The position numbers were made by a program, and so were the translations under genes. The notes beneath the pieces are model-generated. The model was not told where the DNA came from. It saw only the letters and a list, made by a program, of their open reading frames with translations, and searched no databases. From the NCBI GenBank assembly GCA_016841245.1, contig JAENZN010000030.1, positions 1 through 39,935 of the forward strand: a stretch of 39,935 nucleotides of DNA, given 5' to 3'. Numbering within the stretch: position 1 is the stretch's first letter; each line of letters opens with the position of its first letter. The stretch is from Syntrophomonas sp. Lineage in GTDB: Bacteria; Bacillota; Syntrophomonadia; Syntrophomonadales; Syntrophomonadaceae. Positions 7,788-14,623 of the stretch are shown here, piece after piece.

Positions 7788-8591
7788 ATGATAAACACCT
7801 TTGCCATTCACCCGGCAGCATCTAAATACTTAATTGCCCGAGCCGTATGTGCGTTGCCGGAGGTAAAATCTGCTTACCAAAAGGGCCGGATCTTTATTGG
7901 TCATGGAACCACTAACCTGGCGGTAGCCGAACACTTGCTAAACCTGAAAACAGATCATCCAGATACTTATGTAGCCGGAGTAATTACCCAGCAAGCTTCC
8001 TGTGCCACCGACAGTCCATCGCGCCGTGTTCCCTGGTGCATTGAAAAAGGTCGTCTGGTAGAGGTAGACTGGCTGGAATTTTTAAATGTCTTTACCGTCG
8101 GCGACATTTTTATTAAAGGTGCTAATGCGGTAGATTCTTACGGAAATGCCGGAATCTTACTGGGCGACCCCCAGGGAGGAACTATCGGTAAGTCTATTGG
8201 CATCTTAAAGGCCAGGGGTATACAGATCATTGTACCAGCAGGTCTGGAAAAAATGATCCCCTCCTGCCTGGCAGCGGAGAAAGTAATGGGAATCAGCGCG
8301 ACCGCTCAATGTATAGGCATGAAAACCGGATACATGTGTTTATCCAATGCTACCATAATCACCGAGATAGAGAGCCTTAAAATACTGCTGGATATTGACG
8401 CGGTGCAAGTAGCAGCCGGAGGAGTGGGCGGTATGGAAGGGTCAGTGGTACTGGCAGCCAGATATAAAAATGACGAAACTGCCTTCAAACTTCTGCAGAT
8501 GATTAAAGAGGCTAATCGAACTCCTCGTTTACATATCAACAAAAAGAAATGCAGCAGCTGCGATCACCCCTGTTATTTTATTGATAAATAA
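7788..8591 (+). CDS. Conserved uncharacterised protein, CoA-transferase-like fold suspected
   Basis: A 267-residue soluble protein rich in glycine turns: FIGHGTTN (37-43 region), GDIFIKGANAVD, GNAGILLGDPQGGTIG, IVPAGLEKMIP and VQVAAGGVGGMEGSVV. The alternation of short beta strands and glycine loops resembles the NagB/RpiA/CoA-transferase-like superfamily. I recognise the general pattern of this conserved protein but no established function. The tail has Cys255, Cys258 and Cys262 (KKCSSCDHPC), a possible metal or Fe-S ligand set. GAAGGAG precedes the ATG, and it follows the ATPase gene by 30 bp, so co-transcription is likely. The operon ends at the 30-bp hairpin 8601-8675. Confidence 0.7.
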   Translation: MINTFAIHPAASKYLIARAVCALPEVKSAYQKGRIFIGHGTTNLAVAEHLLNLKTDHPDTYVAGVITQQASCATDSPSRRVPWCIEKGRLVEVDWLEFLNVFTVGDIFIKGANAVDSYGNAGILLGDPQGGTIGKSIGILKARGIQIIVPAGLEKMIPSCLAAEKVMGISATAQCIGMKTGYMCLSNATIITEIESLKILLDIDAVQVAAGGVGGMEGSVVLAARYKNDETAFKLLQMIKEANRTPRLHINKKKCSSCDHPCYFIDK

Positions 8592-8600
8592 GTGTATCCT

Positions 8601-8675
8601 GGGGTCAGGCACTAACTTACTAACTTATTAATCTGAGACATCTAGTAATAAGTTAGTAAGTTAGTGCCTGACCCC
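8601..8675. repeat. REP-like palindrome A1: perfect 30-bp arms
   Basis: The left arm 8601-8630 begins GGGGTCAGGCACTAACTTAC. It is the exact reverse complement of 8646-8675, around a 15-nt loop. This is the fullest copy of a family found at five other places in the window. It sits 10 nt after the stop of the plus-strand gene ending at 8591 and 12 nt before the MerR stop, so it can act as a bidirectional end structure. There is no U-tract. Such units are typical of REP elements moved by IS200-like RAYT transposases, but no transposase is encoded here. Confidence 0.85.
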
Positions 8676-8686
8676 TTAACAACTGG

Positions 8687-9190
8687 CTATTTACCTCGGA
8701 AGCGGGAAAACCATGATTTCGGCCTTCCTTCCTGTTCAGCTTTCCACAAAGTTAAGAACTCGTTTATGGTTTTTTCCCTTTCCTCATTACGATGGTCGAG
8801 TTTTTTTTCCATCCTATCCAGTCTCTGTTCCATTTTCTTGTTTTGCTCAAACAAGGCTTCATTCTGCTCGATGATTTTAGCGGTTATGGACAATATCTCT
8901 GCAAGTTCCAGGTTTGATTGAGGTCGCGCAGTTTGCATAGCAGTCTCACCAGAGACACCTTCATCCTCCGTGTTCTCCAGAGCCATTTTAATAGCGGTAG
9001 TATTTAGTCCCTTATCCTTAAGCTGCAAAACCAGACGCAGGGTATCGATATCTCTCTCACTATAAAGCCGATCACCCCGTTCATCTCGTTTAATTTTTAA
9101 TTTGAGAGTATTTTCCAGATACCTTAGAGTGTGCTGTTCAATAGCCAGCATTTCAGATACTTCGCCGATTTTATAAAATATTTCGTTCAT
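8687..9190 (-). CDS. MerR-type HTH protein with long coiled coil and basic amphipathic tail
   Basis: The 167-residue protein opens with a winged-helix MerR domain (residues 4-72: YKIGEVSEMLAIEQHTLRYL, then GDRLYSERDIDTLRLVLQLK). A linker follows, then a coiled coil at about 95-145 (heptads in EILSITAKIIEQNEALFEQN and the next 30 residues). It ends in KSWFSRFRGK, a short Trp/Phe/Arg tail. This layout matches MerR-DUF3967-type proteins of Firmicutes and also the overall plan of RacA, a chromosome-anchoring protein. It lacks the ligand domain or metal cysteines of classical MerR activators. The start has a GGAAAGG site. It stands alone, convergent with the 7788 gene. Role uncertain: local repressor or chromosome-binding protein. 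Confidence 0.8.
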   Translation of the reverse strand: MNEIFYKIGEVSEMLAIEQHTLRYLENTLKLKIKRDERGDRLYSERDIDTLRLVLQLKDKGLNTTAIKMALENTEDEGVSGETAMQTARPQSNLELAEILSITAKIIEQNEALFEQNKKMEQRLDRMEKKLDHRNEEREKTINEFLTLWKAEQEGRPKSWFSRFRGK

Positions 9191-9418
9191 CTGTAACCTT
9201 TCCTGCTTTTATTTCATAAATTGTTATCAGGTAAATAAATAAAGTTAAAAACACGGTAAATTCAAATTTATAACCTGAGAAACTTTTATCAGGTACTAAA
9301 TTTTTCACCAACATTTTTAAGTTCACAATTAATTTAACAATTAACTTTATTGTTCACCTGCAACTTTCCCTTCCAAATCTATATGCTCGTATTTATATTT
9401 TTATTATAGATAATGAGC

Positions 9419-9449
9419 AAAGCCGCCCACCGGCCGGCTTTTTTTTTGA
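9419..9449 (+). terminator. Terminator-like hairpin with nine T residues
   Basis: AAAGCCG (9419-9425) pairs with CGGCTTT (9435-9441) across a GC-rich 9-nt loop, and a run of T continues to 9447. The polarity is plus strand, but no plus-strand gene precedes it; the MerR gene points away. It may end an unseen short transcript divergent from the MerR gene. Confidence 0.55.
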
Positions 9450-9460
9450 CTTAAATACAG

Positions 9461-9480
9461 TGGGGACGGTTCCAGATTGT
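9461..9480. repeat. REP-like element B1 (TGGGGACGGTTC half-site)
   Basis: TGGGGACGGTTCCAGATTGT matches the core of the second repeat kind, also seen at 16671-16703 and 31179-31298. It is a single arm without its partner. It lies between the two terminator hairpins downstream of the acyl-CoA dehydrogenase. Confidence 0.6.
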
Positions 9481-9493
9481 CATCTTAATGGAT

Positions 9494-9522
9494 AAAAAAA
9501 GACCCCCGGTTCGCGGGGGTCC
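9494..9522 (-). terminator. Intrinsic terminator of the acyl-CoA dehydrogenase gene
   Basis: Read on the minus strand, GGACCCCCGCGAACCGGGGG forms a strong GC stem with a short loop. It is followed by TC and seven T residues, and begins about 17 nt after the stop codon at 9539. Confidence 0.9.
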
Positions 9523-9538
9523 TTTCAGCTCAGCGATA

Positions 9539-11377
9539 TTAGTAATCAAACGCTTCCAGAGGAATTTCCAGGGCAGATCTGTCTCCCAATTCAACAATGT
9601 CAGTTAACAACCATACATTAGGTACTACATTCAGGAGATAATACCTGGCCGACAGCACTTTACCGGAATAGAACTTGTAATCGTAGTGATCTGCTCCTAC
9701 TTCATTGGCTTTCTGAGCAGCCAGCACAGCCTGATCCAGTATGCATCTTCCTGCATAAAGCTGAGACAAAGCAGTTAGAATCCGGCGGGAATACAGCGGC
9801 ATCATGCTGAAATCCCCTTTGCCCAGATATCCTTGCATAATCTGCAGGGTTTTGTTCATAGCTTTAAAAGCTTTTATAAACACTTCAAATTCCTTTTTCA
9901 GCGTTTCGTTATCTTTGTTAGCTTCATAAAAATCATACATTTCCTTCATGAAATTCTGGAATGGAACCCCTTTCCCCATGGTCATCTTGCGTCCACAAAG
10001 ATCCAGGGACTGAATAAAGTTGGTACCTTCCCAAATAGAATAAATCTTAATATCTCTGGCAATCTGGGCTACAGGATATTCCTCACAGTATCCATATCCA
10101 CCATAAGCCTGTATCGCTTCAGCGCACAGCCACCAGCCTTCATCGGTGGGGTAGGCTTTGCACAATGGAGTAGTAATTTCTATCAAGTCATTGGCAGCTT
10201 TCTTTCTTTCGGGATTGGGATCGTGTTCACGAATATCAAAGGCCATATAAGTCTTATAAAACATAGCCCTGATTGCTTCGGCATGAGCTTTACCCAAAAG
10301 TAGTGTCCGGCGGATATCTTCATGATTGATTATCGCAGTACGTCCAGCTTTCGGATTGGTTAGCAGTCGGCCCTGTATTCTATCCTTGGCGTAATCACGT
10401 GCATTATACATGGCATTGGCAATACACGATAGTGCCATATGACCGGTTTCCATGCGGGCTTCATTCATCATCTGGAACATCTGGCCCATACCTTCGCCTC
10501 TGCCTTCGTTATCTAACGGGCTCTTCCCCAGCAGCCAGCCGCGGCAGCTGTTGGTATCGCCGAAGCTCAAAGCTGCAGTACAGGAACCATGCTGGCCCAT
10601 CTTATGCTCAATACCGGTAGTCTCTACATCATTGGGTTCAAAACTGCCGTCCTCGTTCACCCAGTACTTGGGAACTACGAACAGGGAAATGCCTCCGGTT
10701 CCCTGCTTGGCACCTTCTACTCTAGCCAGGTAGAGGTGGATAACATTTTCCGTAAAATCATTGTCTCCAAAGGTAATAAATATTTTCTGTCCCTTAATCT
10801 TAAAAATCCTGGGATCATCGGTAGGTGTGGCTTTGGATAAAATATCTCCTACGTCAGAACCAGCACTTGGTTCGGTCAGGCACATGGTACCAGACCAGGT
10901 TCCATCCATCATATTGGGCAGGAACATCTTCTTTAAGTGATCATCACCATAGCTCTGGATTAGTCCAGCCGCTCCACTGGTCAATATGATAGTGGGACAA
11001 AAGGTTGGATTGGCAGCACCAATAAGTTCCCATACGGTAGAATGCAAGATATGAGGAAGAACCATAGCATCTTCAGAGTGATCTATGTTGCTGGTTCCCC
11101 AGCCTTCTTCCTGCAGTTGGTGAAATAAAGGCCCAAAAGACGGTGAACAGGTTACTTTTCCGTTCTCAAATTTAACCGGATTTTCTTCCCCATCCGTGTT
11201 AGTAGGTTCGATAACCTCTTTACACATTTTCAGAATTGGAGCTAAAACAGATTTCACATCATCTTTTGAATAGTAATCAGCAAACTTTGGATAAGCAAAT
11301 ACTTCCTCAGTAGGAAGCCATTCTTGAAGAATAAACTCCAAGTCTCTGGTGTTTAGATACGCAAAATTAGCAGCCAT
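9539..11377 (-). CDS. Acyl-CoA dehydrogenase, long (about 600-residue) type
   Basis: A 612-residue FAD enzyme for alpha-beta dehydrogenation of an acyl-CoA, delivering electrons to an electron-transfer flavoprotein. Visible family marks are GTMCLTEPSAGSD near residues 164-176 (flavin and substrate site) and the KIFITFGDND strand. GGYGYCEEYPVAQIARDIKI leads to YSIWEGTNFIQSL, whose Glu sits at the catalytic-base position of acyl-CoA dehydrogenases. The roughly 140 residues after the core match the extra C-terminal domain of the long type, which includes DmdC-like and several fatty acyl-CoA enzymes. The start follows GAGGGGG. It has its own terminator, and a palindrome overlaps the probable start point upstream. 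With the nearby acetate transporter it fits fatty- or organic-acid metabolism. Chain-length specificity cannot be read from sequence. Confidence 0.92.
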   Translation of the reverse strand: MAANFAYLNTRDLEFILQEWLPTEEVFAYPKFADYYSKDDVKSVLAPILKMCKEVIEPTNTDGEENPVKFENGKVTCSPSFGPLFHQLQEEGWGTSNIDHSEDAMVLPHILHSTVWELIGAANPTFCPTIILTSGAAGLIQSYGDDHLKKMFLPNMMDGTWSGTMCLTEPSAGSDVGDILSKATPTDDPRIFKIKGQKIFITFGDNDFTENVIHLYLARVEGAKQGTGGISLFVVPKYWVNEDGSFEPNDVETTGIEHKMGQHGSCTAALSFGDTNSCRGWLLGKSPLDNEGRGEGMGQMFQMMNEARMETGHMALSCIANAMYNARDYAKDRIQGRLLTNPKAGRTAIINHEDIRRTLLLGKAHAEAIRAMFYKTYMAFDIREHDPNPERKKAANDLIEITTPLCKAYPTDEGWWLCAEAIQAYGGYGYCEEYPVAQIARDIKIYSIWEGTNFIQSLDLCGRKMTMGKGVPFQNFMKEMYDFYEANKDNETLKKEFEVFIKAFKAMNKTLQIMQGYLGKGDFSMMPLYSRRILTALSQLYAGRCILDQAVLAAQKANEVGADHYDYKFYSGKVLSARYYLLNVVPNVWLLTDIVELGDRSALEIPLEAFDY

Positions 11378-11994
11378 TCTATTATACCCCCTCTAATATA
11401 CAGATGATCCTTCAACATTTTGTATTACCCCTTAATTAATACAAAAAGCATATAAGGATAACCCTCCTTTTTAACAACATGATAAAATTTTTTCCCTAAC
11501 CACCCCCCTAAATCAGCAAGCCTCTCTGCTAACAGATATAAATGTTGTCTTATATCTTTATTACATAATACCTGTTACAAGACTTCGTTTATTACTAGTT
11601 GCTTTTCAGAAATACGTCAGTAAAACAACATAATTCTGGATATTTTTTATATTCTAAAGCAACTAACGTTTATCCTTTATGTCTATTAAAGTTTAAATTT
11701 TTTAAATTATCTAATTATGGGCAATGCCGGTATAATAATTTCCTTTCAGAGCCTATATTGTTTTAATTACTTATCATTTCGGGTCTTATTAATAAAATCT
11801 TGCCCGGATAATTTTGCGTTATCTGTGAAAAGCCAGTGTTTCTTTATGAAAATAATCACAAAAAAGACAGGATTTTTAAAGACTATGTTGAATATAATCA
11901 TTGTTGTTCTTTGACTCTCATAAATCCTTTCGAAGGGAGTGAATAATAAGCTTAATAGTATATGGGGGGAATATAGTATTTGGGGGAGGAAATT
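11378..11994. other. 617-bp divergent intergenic region
   Basis: No supported gene. The two frames that can be drawn here (plus 11717-11914, minus 11767-12030) lack ribosome binding sites and recognisable features. The left part holds the dehydrogenase promoter and palindrome (11418-11477). The right part holds a TATAAT box at 11893-11898 on the plus strand, without a clear -35 partner, possibly serving the acetate transporter through a leader of about 90 nt. A GGGGGAGG ribosome binding site is at 11982-11989. The rest is AT-rich without evident structure. Confidence 0.5.
11418..11477 (-). promoter_or_regulatory. Promoter and operator-like palindrome of acyl-CoA dehydrogenase
   Basis: On the minus strand, TTGTTA (11477-11472) and TATATG (11454-11449) are separated by 17 nt. 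A 9-bp inverted repeat TTTTGTATT (11418-11426) / AATACAAAA (11438-11446) begins three nt downstream of the -10 box, so it covers the start point. That is the classical position for a repressor. The regulator is not identifiable from sequence. Confidence 0.45.
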
Positions 11995-12642
11995 ATGGCT
12001 GATTTTAATGAAGTAAAAATATCCGGACATATACAGGAAACGGTGGCGAATCCATCTCCGCTTGGCTTATTGGGTCTGGCACTGGTTACCCTGGTAGCTT
12101 CGTCTCAAAAATTGGGAATAACCGACGGCACTCTATACATTATACCCTGGGCCTTCTTTTTAGGTGCTTTAGCTCAGTTCGTAGCAGGCCTCTTTGATTT
12201 TAAACACAATAATACTTTTGGTGCCACCGCTTTTTGTGGTTATGGCTTTTTCTGGTTTGGAGTGGCTATGACCTGGATGTTCTCCAACGGCATTATCGGC
12301 ACAACTGAAGGCATAACCGCTGATGCGCATCAGCTCGGTTTTGCATTTCTGGGCTACTTTATCTTCACCATGTTTATGACAGTAGGGGCAATGGGAGCAA
12401 ATAAGGTTCTTTTTATTATTTTCTTCTTAATCGATTTACTGTTCCTGGGGCTCTTCATGAGTACTCTGGGCTGGGGTGGAGAAGCCTGGCATGAACTGGC
12501 TGCCTACGCAGAATTAGGTGTTGCTATTATGTCCTTTTATGGCTCTGGTGCCATAGTATTAAATAGCCACTATGGCTATACAGTTCTGCCTATAGGAGCT
12601 CCTTTTGGACCATGGCATAAAAAAGCCACCGCCTTAAAATAG
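11995..12642 (+). CDS. Acetate/succinate transporter of the GPR1/FUN34/YaaH (SatP) family
   Basis: The 215-residue inner-membrane protein has the family signature NPSPLGLLGLALVTLV near the N terminus and six hydrophobic segments. These include PWAFFLGALAQFVAGLFDF, TAFCGYGFFWFGVAMTWMF and VLFIIFFLIDLLFLGLFM. The family moves monocarboxylates, mainly acetate, and succinate with protons. I chose the ATG at 11995 over the in-frame TTG at 11980 because the GGGGGAGG site (11982-11989) lies just upstream and would be inside the longer form. It is monocistronic and ends at the hairpin 12661-12696. Next to the acyl-CoA dehydrogenase it may export or take up acetate, the end product of acid oxidation. 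Confidence 0.92.
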   Translation: MADFNEVKISGHIQETVANPSPLGLLGLALVTLVASSQKLGITDGTLYIIPWAFFLGALAQFVAGLFDFKHNNTFGATAFCGYGFFWFGVAMTWMFSNGIIGTTEGITADAHQLGFAFLGYFIFTMFMTVGAMGANKVLFIIFFLIDLLFLGLFMSTLGWGGEAWHELAAYAELGVAIMSFYGSGAIVLNSHYGYTVLPIGAPFGPWHKKATALK

Positions 12643-12660
12643 TAAGTATATTAAATAAAG

Positions 12661-12696
12661 CAAAGAGCAGGCTAATATGGCTTGCTCTTTGTTTAT
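12661..12696 (+). terminator. Terminator-like hairpin after the acetate transporter
   Basis: CAAAGAGCA (12661-12669) pairs with TGCTCTTTG (12683-12691), followed by TTTAT. It lies 18 nt after the stop codon. The stem is good; the U-tract is short. Confidence 0.7.
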
Positions 12697-12754
12697 ATCG
12701 CTGATAATGCTTATATAGCACCATCAGTTCCATCGGATCACCTCATAATCATCA

Positions 12755-13190
12755 TTTCATACCAATATTGGAATGACCCGTCACCGAATTTCCTCGGTCC
12801 CATTTTCCTAACCTGGTTAAAGCCAACTTCTCATAACATCTGATTGCTCTTTGATTACTTTCACGTACGTTCAACCACAACTAGGCGATACCTAGATTGG
12901 TATCAGCTTCCTTTATCAATAACCTAATTGCTTATATCCTTTGCCCCAGTAATCAGGATCGCCAATAAATATACCCAGCCAGGCCAATTTCTCTTTTATA
13001 TCAGTCTTTCCAACCAAATCGCCCCAATGGCTTCTTTATTCAGAATTATTAAATATATGCGATAGTTTGTACACGCAACGAGTTCTTCTGGCCATAGATG
13101 CGTCTGGTACAGCGATAAATCAGCCTTTTTTTTCCATACGTCCCATAGTTTAATATCTTCTGAAGCAGGTTTCTTAAGCTGGATATTCAC
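12755..13190 (-). pseudogene. Decayed GNAT-family N-acetyltransferase
   Basis: A GTG at 13190 with an AGGAGAGAG site opens a GNAT-like frame (NIQLKKPASEDIKLWDVWKK, later YRIYLIILNKEAIGAIWLER), which stops at 12996. After a frame change the minus strand reads IFIGDPDYWGKGY, a GNAT acetyl-CoA-binding motif variant. After another shift it reads LNVRESNQRAIRCYEK, the typical GNAT motif B region. Together these parts span one protein of normal size, about 150 residues, broken by at least two frameshifts or stops. The ruins lie between the transporter terminator and the glucosaminidase gene. A REP-like half-site (13202-13230) lies immediately upstream of the ribosome binding site. Confidence 0.8.
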
Positions 13191-13201
13191 ATCTCTCTCC
13201 T

Positions 13202-13230
13202 GATAAGTTAATAAATTAGTGCCTGACCCT
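13202..13230. repeat. REP-like half-site A2
   Basis: GATAAGTTAATAAATTAGTG followed by CCTGACCC is one arm of the family best seen at 8601-8675. It lies directly upstream of the decayed acetyltransferase start and about 20 bp after the stop of the next minus-strand gene. Confidence 0.7.
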
Positions 13231-13252
13231 GTTTCTTCTGCAACCAACTTTT

Positions 13253-14212
13253 TTATTGGATCATTTTTTGTAAGCGCAGGACTTCCAGTTTTAACAACTG
13301 GTTGTCTTTTTCCAGCTGTTCTATTGTTTCAGCTTGAGTCATTGTTTGGGACTGACTGCTGCTGCTCTGTAACGCTTGGGCATAATAGTCGGTTAATATA
13401 CTCTGCCCATAACCAACACCCGGTACGGCCCACCTGCCATCCAAATCGCTCCAGGTACTGGCAATCCCCCGACTTACCAGGATAAACCTGGGATCAACTA
13501 AGGTTTTGCCCGCTGGAAGGGCGGATTTACTAGTATATGCATAAAGGTGCTGTATATGCGCCTCAACACCATCAGCGCGGGTTTTAAATATGGCCCCATG
13601 AACACCCTCCGCAAACCATATCCGGGATGAATCAGCCCCGCGCAGGTCTTCATTACCAGTAGCCGGGCTGCCCGTAGCACCTAAACCGCAATAGTTATTC
13701 TGATAGGCCTGTACCAGTCCGCCAAATCTCCACCATCCAGTCTCCTTAGCAGCCTGACAGAAAGCAACGTCTCCCCGTATACCATAGTCCTTAGCAATCT
13801 GCAGGTACAATTCTGGAAGGTCGGCCGGAGCCTGCGGGTTATTGGCCAGCATTATCTGTTTAAGGGCTTCGGCACTGACTGTAGACGTACCTATTATATC
13901 TAGATCCCCGTTGGCTGGAATAATATCTTCTCCGCTATCCTCGCTAAGATCCAAGGCCGGATTGGATATAAGAACCTGGCGGTTTACTCCATCCCATTCC
14001 ACGTTCATGCCCAGTCCTTCACTTATGGCTCTAATGGGAACCATGGTGCGATTATTTATGATTACCGGTTGAACATCCGAGTATACTTCGCTGCCATTAA
14101 TGAATATCCTGATGGCCTGCTGGGCATCTGCTGATATGGGACCTATGAAACTAAATACTATTATCACCGCTGCCATAATCAAACCTGTTGTAGCATACCT
14201 TATCCTTGTCAA
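13253..14212 (-). CDS. Secreted glucosaminidase-domain protein with copper-amine-oxidase-like N domain
   Basis: From the TTG at 14212 the product is 319 residues. It has a signal peptide (basic TRIRY, then GLIMAAVIIVFSFIGPISADA). A copper-amine-oxidase N-like domain of the Firmicutes cell-surface type follows (IFINGSEVYSDVQPVIINNR, MVPIRAISEGLGMNVEWDG). A glucosaminidase/lysozyme-like domain comes next (AKDYGIRGDVAFCQAAKETG with a candidate catalytic Glu, then NNYCGLGATG). The C terminus is a short coiled coil (IEQLEKDNQLLKLEVLRLQ). It probably cleaves or binds peptidoglycan outside the membrane. GGAGGTG seven nt before the TTG decides the start; the frame open to 14350 adds an implausible leader. 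No partner genes are nearby. Confidence 0.82.
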   Translation of the reverse strand: MTRIRYATTGLIMAAVIIVFSFIGPISADAQQAIRIFINGSEVYSDVQPVIINNRTMVPIRAISEGLGMNVEWDGVNRQVLISNPALDLSEDSGEDIIPANGDLDIIGTSTVSAEALKQIMLANNPQAPADLPELYLQIAKDYGIRGDVAFCQAAKETGWWRFGGLVQAYQNNYCGLGATGSPATGNEDLRGADSSRIWFAEGVHGAIFKTRADGVEAHIQHLYAYTSKSALPAGKTLVDPRFILVSRGIASTWSDLDGRWAVPGVGYGQSILTDYYAQALQSSSSQSQTMTQAETIEQLEKDNQLLKLEVLRLQKMIQ

Positions 14213-14623
14213 TTGCTGCACCTCCAGTTTTAATAACCTATAAGTATATATAAATTCACCCCCTGCAGCGAAAAATCCTGCTGCAATATGATGAACCAGT
14301 ACAAATCTATTCCTTCCCAGGGTGTGCACTCCCAAAATCATCACTTTCATACTATAATTCTATAAATTGGTATTTGCCAAAATACTTATCTAGCCGTATC
14401 AAAATGAGGCACTATTTACCCCCTATCAGGAACCTAATTATTTTGTCGATGCCATAATTTACATAAGGACGTAAAAATATGCTTGTTTTTACACAATTCG
14501 GCCACAAAACATAAAAATATCGCCATTCTCGTCTCATAAGAAGACATATTTTTCCAGTTATTTGGTGTATCTTATTAATACATAACAATTATTTCCATTA
14601 TATTTAAGGTTTCGGGGAGGTGT
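14213..14623. other. Divergent intergenic region before the hybrid kinase
   Basis: No gene is supported in these 411 bp; the upstream extension of the glucosaminidase frame is not believed. An inverted repeat GTAAAAA (14471-14477) / TTTTTAC (14486-14492) is visible. Promoters for the two divergent genes must lie here, but I cannot fix them with confidence. Confidence 0.4.

Larger units (their letters stand above)
9191..9538. promoter_or_regulatory. Intergenic region between the MerR protein and acyl-CoA dehydrogenase
   Basis: No gene is seen. It holds the upstream region of the MerR-type gene. TTATCAGGTA occurs twice in direct orientation (at about 9224 and 9287), with a related ATAACCTGAGA near 9270, possible binding sites for the regulator itself. 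A plus-strand terminator-like hairpin is at 9419-9449, a TGGGGACGGTTC repeat remnant at about 9461, and the minus-strand terminator of the dehydrogenase at 9494-9522. Confidence 0.5.

Noticed and set aside
11377..11460. Short leader peptides (8 and about 20 codons) before the acyl-CoA dehydrogenase
   Set aside because: Frames are very short and overlap the probable operator and promoter. Chance frames are as likely.
11767..12030. Minus-strand frame overlapping the acetate transporter start
   Set aside because: It overlaps the transporter start and its ribosome binding site, has no own ribosome site and no recognisable family.
13253..14350. Longer 365-residue version of the glucosaminidase-like protein
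   Set aside because: The extra N-terminal part would put the signal peptide internally. GGAGGTG directly before the TTG at 14212 fits better.
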